NCBI GenBank assembly: GCA_900314715.1
Contig: OMWI01000001.1
Location: 62,001-126,000 of the forward strand
From: an uncultured Prevotellaceae bacterium
GTDB taxonomy: Bacteria > Bacteroidota > Bacteroidia > Bacteroidales > Bacteroidaceae
DNA: 64,000 bases
Reading direction: 5' to 3'
Shown: positions 18,288-27,148 of the stretch, one piece after another
Numbering within the stretch: position 1 is the stretch's first letter
Layout of the letters: every line of letters starts with the position of its first letter
The notes under the pieces: generated by a model
The model's input: only the letters and a program-made list of their open reading frames with translations
What the model was told of the DNA's origin: nothing
The model's database searches: none
Translations under genes and position numbers: made by a program

Positions 18288-20117
18288 TTATTCGTGAAAA
18301 TAATTATAAATGATCTCTGCTTTTGCTTGTCCGATTATGTTAGATAATTCTGATAAATCTTGTTCTTTTATCTTTTTTACCGATTTATATTGTTTGATTA
18401 ATGCTTCTTTTGTTTTCGGTCCGATACCTTTGATGTCGTCTAATTCACTATGAAGAGCATTTTTAGAACGCTTTTCCCGATGAAAAGTAATAGCATATCT
18501 GTGAACTTCATCTTGTATTTGAGTTAGAACTCTAAACAATTCACTCTTTATTTCAATTCCAATTGTTTGTGGTGGAAAACCAAATAATAGTTCATTTGTT
18601 CTATGACGATTGTCTTTTGCCAATCCTGCGATTGGAATAGTTAATCCCAAATCATATTCAATCACTTTACGAACTACATCCATCTGTCCTTTTCCGCCAT
18701 CGGTGATAATTAAGTCGGGTAGGGGAGTGCCTTCTTCTATCATGCGATGATAGCGTCTATACACCACTTCTTGCATTGATGCATAATCATCAGGACCAAC
18801 AACGGTCTTAATATTGTATTTCCGATAGTCCTTTTTAGATGGTTTCATTCCCTTGAATACTACGCAACCAGCAACCGCATCAGAACCAGAAATGTTGGAA
18901 TTATCAAAACATTCTATGTGATAAGGCAATTTTTCCAACTTCAATTTCTCCTGCAATTCTTTCATTAATCGCGTTTGTTTTTGTTCTGGATTCAGTTTCT
19001 CCGCTTGTTTCAGTCTGTCGAATTTATATTGTTTACCATTCATTTCCGATAAATCCAACAAGTGTTTCTTATCTCCTCTTTGCGGAATAAAGAATGAAGC
19101 ATCTTTGATTTTCCATTCCATTTCGAAAGGAACAATGATTTCCTTGGCGGTAGAGTGGAAGTTGTTTCTGATTTCCGTTATGGCTGTAATCAGTAATTCT
19201 TCATCACTTTCATCCAATTTTCGTTTGTATTCGTATGTGAAGCTTTGGTTAATCGTACCATTTTTCACGTGAATATAGTTAATGTAAGCATTCTTTTTCT
19301 CGTCATCGTCAACGATTGTAAATACATCTACATCGTTGATGGTTTGACTTACCACCTCACTCTTAGCGCAGAAATTCTCTATCATCAAATACTTCCTTTT
19401 GATGGCTTCTGCCTCTTCGAACTTCAGTTCTGCCGCTTTTTCCTGCATTTCCTCGAAGAGCATTTTACTGATTTCCCTTGTATTTCCTTTCAGGATTTCT
19501 CTTGCTTGGGCAATGTTGGCTTGATAGTCTTCATACGATTGCTTGCCAATACAAGGAGCATTGCAATTGTGAATGTGATATTCCAAACAAGATTTGTATT
19601 TCCCTTCGGCAATTCCTTCCTTTGTCATGGTGAATTTACAGGTTCTGGGTTTATACAACTTGTTGATGAGTTCGAGAATCGCATACATGCTACTAATGTG
19701 TGAATAAGGTCCATAGTAAGTACCGTATTTCTTATTGATGGTTCTCGTCTTAAAAATGCGAGGGAAATGTTCTTTAGTTACGCAAATGCTCGGATAAGTC
19801 TTACCGTCTTTTAACAGTACGTTGTATCGCGGATTGTATTTCTTGATAAGACTATTCTCTAATAATAATGCATCTTCTTCTGAATTGACAACGGTGTAGC
19901 TAATGTCCCATATCTTGCTTACTAACACCTTTGTCTTGAATCTGTCTACCTCTTTGTGAAAATATGAAGAAACACGGTTTTTCAAACTCTTAGCTTTACC
20001 TACATAGATAATCGTATGGTCTTTGTCGTAAAACTGATAACTACCAGGTTTGTCAGGTAAGTTTAATACGATATTCTTGAGGTTAGCCAGTCTCTTTTCG
20101 TTTTCTTCTTTAATCAT
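18288..20117 (-). CDS. uvrC: Excinuclease ABC subunit C
   Basis: The dual-incision nuclease of nucleotide excision repair. 609 residues. The N-terminal GIY-YIG nuclease (DKPGSYQFYDKDHTIIYVGKAKSLKNR, split here as PGSYQFYD and IIYVGKAKSLKNR) makes the 3' cut. A UvrB-binding UVR region follows (MQEKAAELKFEEAEAIKRKY begins at about 200). The RNase H-like endonuclease has ECFDNSNISGSDAVAGCV and LIITDGGKGQMD. A C-terminal helix-hairpin-helix reads DDIKGIGPKTKEALIKQYKS. It lies between apt and dtd in the mnmG-deoC block. Confidence 0.97.
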   Translation of the reverse strand: MIKEENEKRLANLKNIVLNLPDKPGSYQFYDKDHTIIYVGKAKSLKNRVSSYFHKEVDRFKTKVLVSKIWDISYTVVNSEEDALLLENSLIKKYNPRYNVLLKDGKTYPSICVTKEHFPRIFKTRTINKKYGTYYGPYSHISSMYAILELINKLYKPRTCKFTMTKEGIAEGKYKSCLEYHIHNCNAPCIGKQSYEDYQANIAQAREILKGNTREISKMLFEEMQEKAAELKFEEAEAIKRKYLMIENFCAKSEVVSQTINDVDVFTIVDDDEKKNAYINYIHVKNGTINQSFTYEYKRKLDESDEELLITAITEIRNNFHSTAKEIIVPFEMEWKIKDASFFIPQRGDKKHLLDLSEMNGKQYKFDRLKQAEKLNPEQKQTRLMKELQEKLKLEKLPYHIECFDNSNISGSDAVAGCVVFKGMKPSKKDYRKYNIKTVVGPDDYASMQEVVYRRYHRMIEEGTPLPDLIITDGGKGQMDVVRKVIEYDLGLTIPIAGLAKDNRHRTNELLFGFPPQTIGIEIKSELFRVLTQIQDEVHRYAITFHREKRSKNALHSELDDIKGIGPKTKEALIKQYKSVKKIKEQDLSELSNIIGQAKAEIIYNYFHE

Positions 20118-20153
20118 GTAGATGCAGTTGTTTAGGGATGTTTAGTTGCTTTT

Positions 20154-20169
20154 TGTTCCACGTGGAACG
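20154..20169. promoter_or_regulatory. parS-like palindrome 1
   Basis: TGTTCCACGTGGAACG contains a perfect 14-bp palindrome (20155-20168) and matches the widely conserved ParB-binding parS consensus (TGTTNCACGTGNAACA) at all but the last base. It lies in the uvrC-apt gap. Next to it a separate perfect 12-bp hairpin (20175-20186 with 20200-20211) follows the apt stop and may end apt transcripts, although it lacks a U-tract. Confidence 0.75.
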
Positions 20170-20217
20170 TGAATTGCAAGGTCGTGAATGAGTACATCGC
20201 ACGACCTTGCATGTTTG

Positions 20218-20748
20218 TTAGATTTGCAGAAGTGTGGTTACTTCCACGTCTGGATCGAATCCGTCTCTTCCGTTCAATCCTTCATTCACCAGTTCGATGA
20301 TGAAGTTGACGTAAATCTTCTTTGGGTGGAACTTCTTCACCAAGTTGCAAGCGGCCTTCATGGTTCCGCCAGTTGCAAGAAGGTCATCATGGAGCAACAC
20401 GACATCGTCTTCCGTGATGGCATCTTCGTGAATCTCAATCGTGTCAATGCCGTATTCCTTCTCGTAGCTTTCCTGAACGGTTGCGCAAGGCAACTTTCCT
20501 GGCTTCCTGCAAAGCACAACGCCAGCACCTAACTCAATCGCCAATGCCGACGACATCACGAAACCACGCGACTCAATACCGACGATTTTGGTGATGCCCT
20601 TGTCTTTGTAGAGGCTCAGCATTTCTTGGTTGATTTCCTTAATGCACTCTGGGTTCTTGAAGAGGGTGGTAACGTCCCTGAAGTTCACTCCCTTAATTGG
20701 CCAATCTGGAATGCAACGCAGATTGTCGAGTAATAATTGATTGTTCAT
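20218..20748 (-). CDS. apt: Adenine phosphoribosyltransferase
   Basis: Salvages adenine with PRPP to AMP. 176 residues from ATG 20748 (MNNQLLLDNLRCIPDWP), the usual length. The frame stays open upstream to 20790, but that start would overlap the second parS-like site and add a non-conserved stretch, so it is rejected. Family motifs visible: GVNFRDVTTLFKNP, VGIESRGFVMSSALAIELG and the PRPP loop VVLLHDDLLATGGTM. It sits between mnmG and uvrC and is flanked on both sides by parS-like palindromes. Confidence 0.95.
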   Translation of the reverse strand: MNNQLLLDNLRCIPDWPIKGVNFRDVTTLFKNPECIKEINQEMLSLYKDKGITKIVGIESRGFVMSSALAIELGAGVVLCRKPGKLPCATVQESYEKEYGIDTIEIHEDAITEDDVVLLHDDLLATGGTMKAACNLVKKFHPKKIYVNFIIELVNEGLNGRDGFDPDVEVTTLLQI

Positions 20749-20783
20749 ATTTATAGGGTTTAATAGTTGTTTCTTGTCTCTTT

Positions 20784-20797
20784 GTTTCACGTGGAAC
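20784..20797. promoter_or_regulatory. parS-like palindrome 2
   Basis: GTTTCACGTGGAAC, one mismatch from perfect symmetry and matching the parS core. It lies in the mnmG-apt gap, about 630 bp from the first site. Two such sites so close together next to mnmG (gidA) is the arrangement expected for a ParB loading region. Confidence 0.72.
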
Positions 20798-20840
20798 GTG
20801 TTTTGTAAATTGTTAAAAACTGTTTAACAAGCATTTATCT

Positions 20841-22712
20841 CTATCTTCCAAGTAGCACGAGTAATACGTTAATGTCGCTCGGACTTACTCCAGGAATCCT
20901 ACTTGCTTGTGCCAGCGTTTCGGGTTGAATGCGCTCCAACTTCTGACGACATTCTGTGGAGAGGTCTTTAATGTTGGGATAGTCAAACCTACCTTTGATG
21001 CGAATGTTCTCCAATCGGTGCATCTTGTCGGCAAACACCCGTTCGCGCTCGATATACCCTTTGTATTTGATGGTGATTTCTGCCTCCTCGGTAATCTCCT
21101 CTACGCGGTTAGGAGATGCTTCCAATATCTCTTTCAGTTGTGGAAGTTGTTCGCTCAAGTTTTTCATGTTCACCTGAGGACGAGCAATGAGGTCGGCTAT
21201 CTTTACCGAACCATGGAGTGGGGTAGTGCCGAGTGCTTCCAAGAATCCATTCACCAAGGAAGGCTTCACCGATGTGTTGTTGCAATAGTCAACGATACGT
21301 TGCAGGTTTTCTTTCTTCTCCATCCACCAATCGTATCTATCGCGCTTGGCAATACCTATCTCGTATGCCTTCTCCGTCAAGCGAGCATCAGCATCGTCTT
21401 GTCTCAACAAGATACGATATTCAGCCCTTGACGTAAACATCCTATACGGTTCGTCTACACCTTTCGTAACCAAGTCGTCAATGAGCACTCCTATATACGA
21501 TTCATCTCGATGCATGGTAAACGTTTTGTCTCCCACGCAATGCAGAGCCGCATTCACGCCAGCTACCAATCCTTGACCACCCGCTTCTTCATATCCCGTA
21601 GTTCCGTTTACTTGTCCTGCAAAGAACAAACCTTTCACCACCTTCGATTCAAGAGAATGTTTCAATTGCGTCGGGTCGAAGAAATCATATTCTATTGCAT
21701 AGCCAGGACGGTAAACCCTTGCGTCTCTCAATGCGGGAATCTTCCTGATGGCTTCAATCTGAACGTCCATAGGCATGGAAGACGAGAATCCGTTCAAGTA
21801 CATCTCGTTCGTATCTTCGCCTTCGGGTTCCAAGAAAAGCAAGTGTTGGTCTCTGTCGGGAAACGTCATGAGCTTTGTCTCTATCGAAGGACAATAACGA
21901 GGACCTATCGATTGTATCTGTCCGTTGTATAGAGGAGAGTCTGCCAAACCACCCCGAAGCGTTTCATGCACTTCCTTATTCGTGTAGCATTCCCAACAAG
22001 GCAGTTGTTTCAAGCGACGAGGCTTTCCCATGTAGCTAAACTGATGGTAGTCGTTTTCACCCTCTTGAATGGTCATATCCTCAAAGTGTACGCTTCGCTT
22101 GTCTATGCGCACGGGTGTTCCCGTCTTCATCCTTCCCACCTGAATGCCATACTTGGCAATGCTCTCGGTAAGATGGAAAACGGCAGGTTCGGCAATTCTT
22201 CCGCCAACCACTTGTTTCCTTCCGATGTGCATCAAACCATTGAGAAATGTTCCTGCGGTTATCACGATGCTCTTAGCTCTCAATTCCGCACCCCAGATAG
22301 TCTTCACGCCAACCGCCTCGCCATTCTCTACGAGCAACTCGTCGGCTTGGTCTTGCCAGATGTCCAGGTTGTCGGTATTGTCGAGTGTTGTTCTCCACTC
22401 CCAGATAAACTTACCCCTGTCGCATTGAGCGCGTGGCGACCAAACGGCAGGTCCTTTTGAGCGATTGAGCATTCTGAATTGAATGGCGGTTCTATCAGTT
22501 ACGATACCCATCTTTCCACCCAATGCGTCAATCTCCCTTACTATTTGTCCTTTGGCAATACCGCCAACGGCAGGATTGCACGACATTTGCGCAATCTTGT
22601 TCATGTCTATCGTCACCAAACAGGTCTTCGCTCCCATGTTGGCACTGGCGCATGCAGCTTCACAACCAGCATGTCCGCCACCGATAATCAAAACGTCGTA
22701 TTTCAGAATCAT
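20841..22712 (-). CDS. mnmG: tRNA uridine-5-carboxymethylaminomethyl modification enzyme MnmG (GidA)
   Basis: FAD protein that with MnmE modifies the wobble uridine of several tRNAs. 623 residues. The N-terminal dinucleotide-binding fold reads VLIIGGGHAGCEAACASANMG. Conserved blocks include MSCNPAVGGIAKGQIVREIDALGG, CPSIETKL (in GPRYCPSIETK) and GQVNGTTGYEEAGGQGL. The C-terminal helical domain is present (IKGRFDYPNI and ASRIPGVSPSDINVL). Length is normal. A TAATTTTG box ends 4 nt before the ATG. It heads the mnmG-apt-uvrC-dtd-mazG-like-deoC series. mnmG often lies near the replication origin, which fits the adjacent parS-like sites. Confidence 0.97.
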   Translation of the reverse strand: MILKYDVLIIGGGHAGCEAACASANMGAKTCLVTIDMNKIAQMSCNPAVGGIAKGQIVREIDALGGKMGIVTDRTAIQFRMLNRSKGPAVWSPRAQCDRGKFIWEWRTTLDNTDNLDIWQDQADELLVENGEAVGVKTIWGAELRAKSIVITAGTFLNGLMHIGRKQVVGGRIAEPAVFHLTESIAKYGIQVGRMKTGTPVRIDKRSVHFEDMTIQEGENDYHQFSYMGKPRRLKQLPCWECYTNKEVHETLRGGLADSPLYNGQIQSIGPRYCPSIETKLMTFPDRDQHLLFLEPEGEDTNEMYLNGFSSSMPMDVQIEAIRKIPALRDARVYRPGYAIEYDFFDPTQLKHSLESKVVKGLFFAGQVNGTTGYEEAGGQGLVAGVNAALHCVGDKTFTMHRDESYIGVLIDDLVTKGVDEPYRMFTSRAEYRILLRQDDADARLTEKAYEIGIAKRDRYDWWMEKKENLQRIVDYCNNTSVKPSLVNGFLEALGTTPLHGSVKIADLIARPQVNMKNLSEQLPQLKEILEASPNRVEEITEEAEITIKYKGYIERERVFADKMHRLENIRIKGRFDYPNIKDLSTECRQKLERIQPETLAQASRIPGVSPSDINVLLVLLGR

Positions 22713-22716
22713 GTCG

Positions 22717-22724
22717 CAAAATTA
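22717..22724 (-). promoter_or_regulatory. -7 box TAATTTTG directly before mnmG
   Basis: Exact TAnnTTTG on the minus strand, 4 nt from the mnmG ATG. It has the same spacing as the box before dtd and would give a leaderless transcript. No -33 element at canonical distance. Confidence 0.4.
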
Positions 22725-22806
22725 CAAAATCTTTTGCAATTATATTAGGTGAAAGTTGACAAAAAGCAAAGAAATGTATGAATATGAAATCTTACCCATT
22801 CATTTG

Positions 22807-22872
22807 CCTTGCGTAAACGATATGTTTAGCCCCTTCAAACGATATATTTAGGAGTGCTAAACGATATGTTTG
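22807..22872. repeat. 22-bp-period palindromic array (3 units), array A2
   Basis: Three contiguous 22-bp units (22807, 22829, 22851), each ending in an AAACGATATGTTT-type interrupted palindrome. They lie in the 417-bp mnmG-frdC gap, which otherwise holds only AT-rich sequence and the frdC promoter. Confidence 0.8.
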
Positions 22873-22948
22873 TAAATCACGAACTATATTAAGTGAACGC
22901 GTCAATGAAAATTATATGCATAAAATATTAAGATTTTTTTAAAAATAC

Positions 22949-22979
22949 TTTGTAGAATCATTAAAAAATGGTATTTTTG
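22949..22979 (+). promoter_or_regulatory. Promoter of the frdCAB operon (TTTG-N19-TATTTTTG)
   Basis: -33 TTTG at 22949-22952 and -7 TATTTTTG at 22972-22979 with 19-bp spacing, a full match to the Bacteroidetes primary promoter. It gives a leader of about 145 nt before frdC. Confidence 0.8.
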
Positions 22980-23129
22980 CAATCAAAAGAGAGCAATAAT
23001 ACCCAATAATGGTGATTGCTTTACTTGATTTGTCATTACCTTTTTGGTAAAAGGCAATGTAGTAGAATGTGCTCATTACAACAATAGATGTGGAAATTCC
23101 TAATTTAAATAATTTAAACTCAATCATTT

Positions 23130-24044
23130 ATGTGGTTAATCAATTCATCAATTGGTAGAAAAGTCGTAATGTCAGTCACTGGCGTTGCGCTTATCTTGTT
23201 CCTGACGTTCCACTGTGCTATGAACGTCGTGGCACTTTTCTCGGGTGAAGCCTATAACATGATTTGTGAATTGCTCGGTGCCAACTGGTATGCTGTTGCT
23301 GCTACCTTAGGTTTGGCTGCTCTTGCGGTGATTCACATCGTGTATGCATTCATCCTGACTGCTCAAAACCGCCGTGCTCGTGGTGCTTCTCGCTATGAGG
23401 TGACGGCTAAACCAGAAAAAGTGGAGTGGGCTTCACAAAACATGTTGGTACTTGGTATCATCATCTTGCTCGGTTTGCTGCTTCACTTGTTCAACTTCTG
23501 GTACAACATGATGTTTGCCGAGTTGTTCCCATCTATCCATTTCGACCCAGCTCCCGCTGATGGTTTCGGAAAGATTGTGACCACTTTCAGCAATCCTATT
23601 TATGTTGTGCTTTATGTAATTTGGATTGTGGCAATTTGGTTCCACCTCTCTCACGGTTTCTGGAGCGCCATGCAAACCTTCGGTTGGAATGGTAAGACAT
23701 GGTTCTGTCGCTGGAAGGTGATTGGACTCATCTACACCACACTTCTCATGCTTGGTTTCTTGGTAGTGGTATTGTCATTTGCTTTTAAGTGTGCTCCAAG
23801 TCTCTGCAAGGCAGATTGCTGTAAGGCAAAGACCGAATGCGTGATGGAGGCTCCATGCGACAAGGCAGCTAAAACTTGTGACATGATGAAAGCTTGCAAG
23901 TGTGAGGATTGCAAATGCGACCCATGCAAGTGTGGTGAGGAGAAAAGCTGCAAATGCGTAGATTGCAAGTGTGACCCCTGCAAATGTGCTGAGAAAGAAG
24001 GCTGCTCATGTGATCCCTGTCAATGTGAGGATTGCAAGTGCTAA
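23130..24044 (+). CDS. frdC: Succinate dehydrogenase/fumarate reductase cytochrome b subunit with Cys-rich C-terminal tail
   Basis: Di-heme membrane anchor of the fumarate reductase/succinate dehydrogenase complex (also called sdhC), passing electrons between menaquinol and the iron-sulfur subunit. Residues 1-~220 carry the expected five membrane segments with histidines (LTFHCAMNVVALF, LAALAVIHIVYAF, HLLNFW-like HLFNFWYNMMF, IWFHLSHGFWSAMQTFGW). After the last helix the protein does not stop but continues for 84 residues (221-304) with 25 cysteines in CxC and CxxC spacing, including the near-repeats KCEDCKCDPCKC and KCVDCKCDPCKC. Family members normally end at about 220-230 residues. The tail resembles metallothionein and would lie in the cytoplasm or periplasm depending on topology. 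Its role is unknown. First gene of frdCAB. Confidence 0.93.
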   Translation: MWLINSSIGRKVVMSVTGVALILFLTFHCAMNVVALFSGEAYNMICELLGANWYAVAATLGLAALAVIHIVYAFILTAQNRRARGASRYEVTAKPEKVEWASQNMLVLGIIILLGLLLHLFNFWYNMMFAELFPSIHFDPAPADGFGKIVTTFSNPIYVVLYVIWIVAIWFHLSHGFWSAMQTFGWNGKTWFCRWKVIGLIYTTLLMLGFLVVVLSFAFKCAPSLCKADCCKAKTECVMEAPCDKAAKTCDMMKACKCEDCKCDPCKCGEEKSCKCVDCKCDPCKCAEKEGCSCDPCQCEDCKC

Positions 24045-24088
24045 CCGTTTGAGTTGTTTTTATTTTTCATTATTTAATTTTTGAAAAA

Positions 24089-26071
24089 ATGGCTAAAGTG
24101 TTAAATTCAAAAATACCCGAGGGTCCAGTAGCTGATAAATGGAAAGAGTATAAGGCTCACCAACGCTTGGTAAACCCTAAAAACAAACTGAAACTCGACG
24201 TTATCGTGGTAGGTACTGGATTGGCTGGTGCCTCTGCTGCAGCCTCTCTTGGCGAGATGGGTTTCAATGTATATAATTTCTGTATTCAAGACTCTCCACG
24301 TCGTGCTCACTCTATCGCAGCCCAAGGTGGTATCAACGCTGCCAAGTGCTACCAGAACGATGGCGACTCTGTATATCGCTTGTTCTACGACACCGTAAAG
24401 GGTGGTGACTATCGTGCTCGCGAGGCTAACGTATATCGTTTGGCTGAGGTATCTAACAATATCATCGACCAATGTGTAGCTCAAGGTGTTCCTTTTGCAC
24501 GTGAATACGGTGGTATGTTGGCTAACCGTTCTTTTGGTGGTGCACAGGTAAGTCGTACATTCTATGCCAAGGGACAAACTGGTCAGCAACTCTTGTTGGG
24601 TGCTTATAGTTCTTTGAGCCGTCAGGTAGAAGAAGGTAAGGTGAAACTCTTCACTCGCTATGAGATGGAAGACGTGGTTATCGTAAATGGTCGTGCTCGC
24701 GGAATCATTGCAAAGGACCTTACCACAGGAAAACTTCATCGTTTCTCTGCCAATGCAGTTGTTATCGCTACTGGTGGTTATGGAAACACATACTTCCTTT
24801 CTACCAATGCTATGGGATGTAACTGTACCGCAGCTATTCAATGCTATCGTAAGGGCGCATACTTTGCAAATCCTTCTTACGTACAGATTCACCCAACTTG
24901 TATCCCAGTACACGGCGACAAGCAATCTAAGTTGACGTTGATGTCAGAGTCATTGCGTAACGACGGTCGTATTTGGGTTCCCAAGAAGATTGAAGATGCT
25001 AAGGCTTTGCAAGCAGGAACGAAACAGGGATGGGATATTCCTGAGGAAGACCGCGACTACTACTTGGAGCGTCGTTATCCTGCATTCGGAAACTTGGTTC
25101 CTCGCGACGTGGCTTCACGTGCAGCTAAGGAGCGTTGCGACCATGGCTTCGGTGTGAACAACACTGGTTTGGCCGTATTCCTCGACTTCTCAGAGAGTAT
25201 TAACCGCCTCGGTATCGACCAAATCATGCAACGTTATGGCAACCTCTTCGAGATGTATGAGGAGATTACCGACGTATTCCCAGGCGACCTTGCTAACGAA
25301 ATCAATGGCGTGAAGTATTACAAGCCAATGATGATCTTCCCAGCCGTTCACTATACGATGGGTGGTATTTGGGTAGACTATGAATTGATGACTACCATTC
25401 CTGGTTTGTTCGCTATCGGTGAGTGTAACTTCTCTGACCACGGTGCTAACCGCCTCGGTGCTTCAGCTTTGATGCAAGGTTTGGCTGACGGATACTTCGT
25501 ATTGCCATATACCATTCAGAACTATCTCGCTGACCAGGAGATTTGGCCACGTCTCTCTACCGACCTGCCAGAGTTTGAGGCAGCAGAGAAAGCTGTAGAG
25601 GCAGAGACAGACCGTCTGATGAACATCAAGGGTAAGCGTAGCGTTGACTCTATCCACAAGGAACTCGGTCACATCATGTGGGAGTATGTTGGTATGGGTC
25701 GTACAAAGGCTGGCTTGGAGAAAGGCTTGAAGTTGATGAAGGATCTCCGCAAGGAATTCGAAACCAACCTCTTCATCCCTGGAACCAAGGAAGGACTTAA
25801 CATTGAACTTGACAAGGCTATTCACCTCCGTGACTTCATCATCATGGGTGAGCTCGTGGCTTACGATGCACTCCACCGTGAGGAGAGTTGTGGTGGACAC
25901 TTCCGTGAGGAGCACCAGACAGAGGAAGGTGAGGCTAAACGTAACGATAAAGACTTCTTCTATGTAGGCTGCTGGGAATATCAGGGCGACGACACGAAGG
26001 CTCCAGAGCTTATCAAGGAGCCGCTCGAGTACGAGGCTATTAAGGTACAAACACGTAATTACAAGAATTAA
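24089..26071 (+). CDS. frdA: Fumarate reductase/succinate dehydrogenase flavoprotein subunit
   Basis: Catalytic FAD subunit (also named sdhA) that interconverts fumarate and succinate. In fermenting Bacteroidales it mainly reduces fumarate, producing succinate. 660 residues. The dinucleotide fold reads [18 protein letters not shown]. The covalent FAD-linking histidine is at about residue 74 ([16 protein letters not shown]). The capping and active-site region includes [10 protein letters not shown] and the C-terminal [21 protein letters not shown] (in two parts [14 protein letters not shown] and [12 protein letters not shown]). It starts 44 bp after frdC and ends 2 bp before frdB. Codon use looks like that of highly expressed genes. 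Confidence 0.97.
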   Translation: MAKVLNSKIPEGPVADKWKEYKAHQRLVNPKNKLKLDVIVVGTGLAGASAAASLGEMGFNVYNFCIQDSPRRAHSIAAQGGINAAKCYQNDGDSVYRLFYDTVKGGDYRAREANVYRLAEVSNNIIDQCVAQGVPFAREYGGMLANRSFGGAQVSRTFYAKGQTGQQLLLGAYSSLSRQVEEGKVKLFTRYEMEDVVIVNGRARGIIAKDLTTGKLHRFSANAVVIATGGYGNTYFLSTNAMGCNCTAAIQCYRKGAYFANPSYVQIHPTCIPVHGDKQSKLTLMSESLRNDGRIWVPKKIEDAKALQAGTKQGWDIPEEDRDYYLERRYPAFGNLVPRDVASRAAKERCDHGFGVNNTGLAVFLDFSESINRLGIDQIMQRYGNLFEMYEEITDVFPGDLANEINGVKYYKPMMIFPAVHYTMGGIWVDYELMTTIPGLFAIGECNFSDHGANRLGASALMQGLADGYFVLPYTIQNYLADQEIWPRLSTDLPEFEAAEKAVEAETDRLMNIKGKRSVDSIHKELGHIMWEYVGMGRTKAGLEKGLKLMKDLRKEFETNLFIPGTKEGLNIELDKAIHLRDFIIMGELVAYDALHREESCGGHFREEHQTEEGEAKRNDKDFFYVGCWEYQGDDTKAPELIKEPLEYEAIKVQTRNYKN

Positions 26072-26073
26072 TT

Positions 26074-26832
26074 ATGGCTAAAAATATTTCTTTCACATTA
26101 AAGTATTGGAAGCAGAATGGTCCTAACGATGCTGGACACTTCGATACACATGAGATGAAGAATATTCCTGACGACACCTCGTTCCTTGAGATGCTCGACA
26201 TCTTGAACGAAGAGTTGATTAACGAGGGACAGGAACCATTCGTCTTCGACCACGACTGCCGCGAGGGTATTTGCGGTATGTGTTCACTCTATATCAACGG
26301 TACACCGCACGGAAAGACCGAGCGTGGCGCAACGACTTGCCAACTCTATATCCGTCGTTTCAACGATGGCGACGTGATTACCGTAGAGCCTTGGCGTAGT
26401 GCAGCCTTCCCCGTTATCAAGGACTGTATGGTAGACCGTAGTGCTTTCGATAAGATTATCCAAGCTGGTGGTTATACTTCCGTTCGTACTGGTCAGGCAC
26501 AAGATGCCAATGCAATCCTGATTCCAAAGGAGAATGCAGACGAGGCAATGGATTGCGCTACATGTATTGGTTGCGGTGCTTGCGTAGCTGCATGTAAGAA
26601 TGGTTCTGCCATGCTCTTCGTTTCTTCCAAAGTTTCACAACTTGCCCTTCTTCCACAAGGTCGTCCAGAGGCTGCCCGTCGTGCAAAGAAGATGGTAATG
26701 CGCATGGAAGAACTTGGCTTCGGTAACTGTACCAACACTCGTGCTTGCGAAGCCGTTTGTCCAAAGAATGAAAGCATCGCCAATATCGCCCGCCTGAACC
26801 GCGAGTTCATCAAGGCTAAGTTGGCTGATTAA
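26074..26832 (+). CDS. frdB: Fumarate reductase/succinate dehydrogenase iron-sulfur subunit
   Basis: Electron-transfer subunit (sdhB). 252 residues. The [2Fe-2S] plant-type cluster ligands are in [15 protein letters not shown] plus a later Cys (TTCQLY). The C-terminal ferredoxin domain has [17 protein letters not shown] and a second Cys set [15 protein letters not shown] that bind the [4Fe-4S] and [3Fe-4S] clusters. It begins 2 bp after frdA and ends the operon at a strong terminator. Confidence 0.97.
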   Translation: MAKNISFTLKYWKQNGPNDAGHFDTHEMKNIPDDTSFLEMLDILNEELINEGQEPFVFDHDCREGICGMCSLYINGTPHGKTERGATTCQLYIRRFNDGDVITVEPWRSAAFPVIKDCMVDRSAFDKIIQAGGYTSVRTGQAQDANAILIPKENADEAMDCATCIGCGACVAACKNGSAMLFVSSKVSQLALLPQGRPEAARRAKKMVMRMEELGFGNCTNTRACEAVCPKNESIANIARLNREFIKAKLAD

Positions 26833-26843
26833 TACTTCTCTGT

Positions 26844-26880
26844 AAGGTTGTGAGGTCTTTTGCCTCACAACCTTTTCTCT
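26844..26880 (+). terminator. Intrinsic terminator of frdCAB
   Basis: Perfect 12-bp stem AAGGTTGTGAGG (26844-26855) with CCTCACAACCTT (26863-26874), followed by a T-rich stretch. Confidence 0.9.
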
Positions 26881-26970
26881 CATCTCCATCGTTTGACGAC
26901 GGTAGGATACACATTATTAAACATGTAACTTACAGAATAGCGATTCTGTTCGTACTTATATATAGATATT

Positions 26971-27146
26971 GAGCTTTAGCTCTTGTTCTTGTGACTCGAA
27001 TACCGCCAAATCATTCGCACAAAGAGAACAAGCAGTTGAAAGTTCACGTCGTAAGGCGTGGATTATTCATGCTTGTTTTTGTGCATGGTCACTTGGCGGT
27101 AACCAGAGTCTCGATAAGCATCGAATGGTTCCGCCTTTATTTTTTT
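26971..27146 (+). ncRNA. Structured leader or small RNA with competing helices and an intrinsic terminator
   Basis: A long rod can form: GACTC (26993-26997) with GAGTC (27105-27109); TACCGCCAA (27001-27009) with TTGGCGGTA (27093-27101); GCACAAA...AACAAGCA (27017-27034) with TGCTTGTT...GTGC (27070-27084); and a CACGTC-GTAA-GGCGTG hairpin with a GNRA loop (27045-27060). The 3' strand of the second helix is also the 5' arm of a terminator, GGCGGTAACCA (27095-27105) with TGGTTCCGCC (27126-27135), followed by TTTATTTTTTT. The two folds exclude each other. Length (~175 nt) suits either a 6S-like free RNA or an attenuator for the gene whose ATG follows 3 nt later. The exact 5' end is a guess and the RNA family was not identified. 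Confidence 0.6.
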
Positions 27147-27148
27147 AT

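Noticed and set aside
19264..19274. Third parS-like site (TTTTCACGTGAAT) within uvrC
   Set aside because: Only the inner CACGTG plus a few bases match; the outer arms are not symmetric like the two accepted sites.
22939..23127. 62-codon minus-strand ORF before frdC
   Set aside because: It covers the consensus frdC promoter and an AT-rich leader; composition is low-complexity and it has no promoter of its own.
26969..27148. N-terminal extension of the membrane-protein ORF
   Set aside because: It runs through the structured RNA and the intrinsic terminator, and the peptide (Cys/Trp-rich, no signal) does not look like protein.
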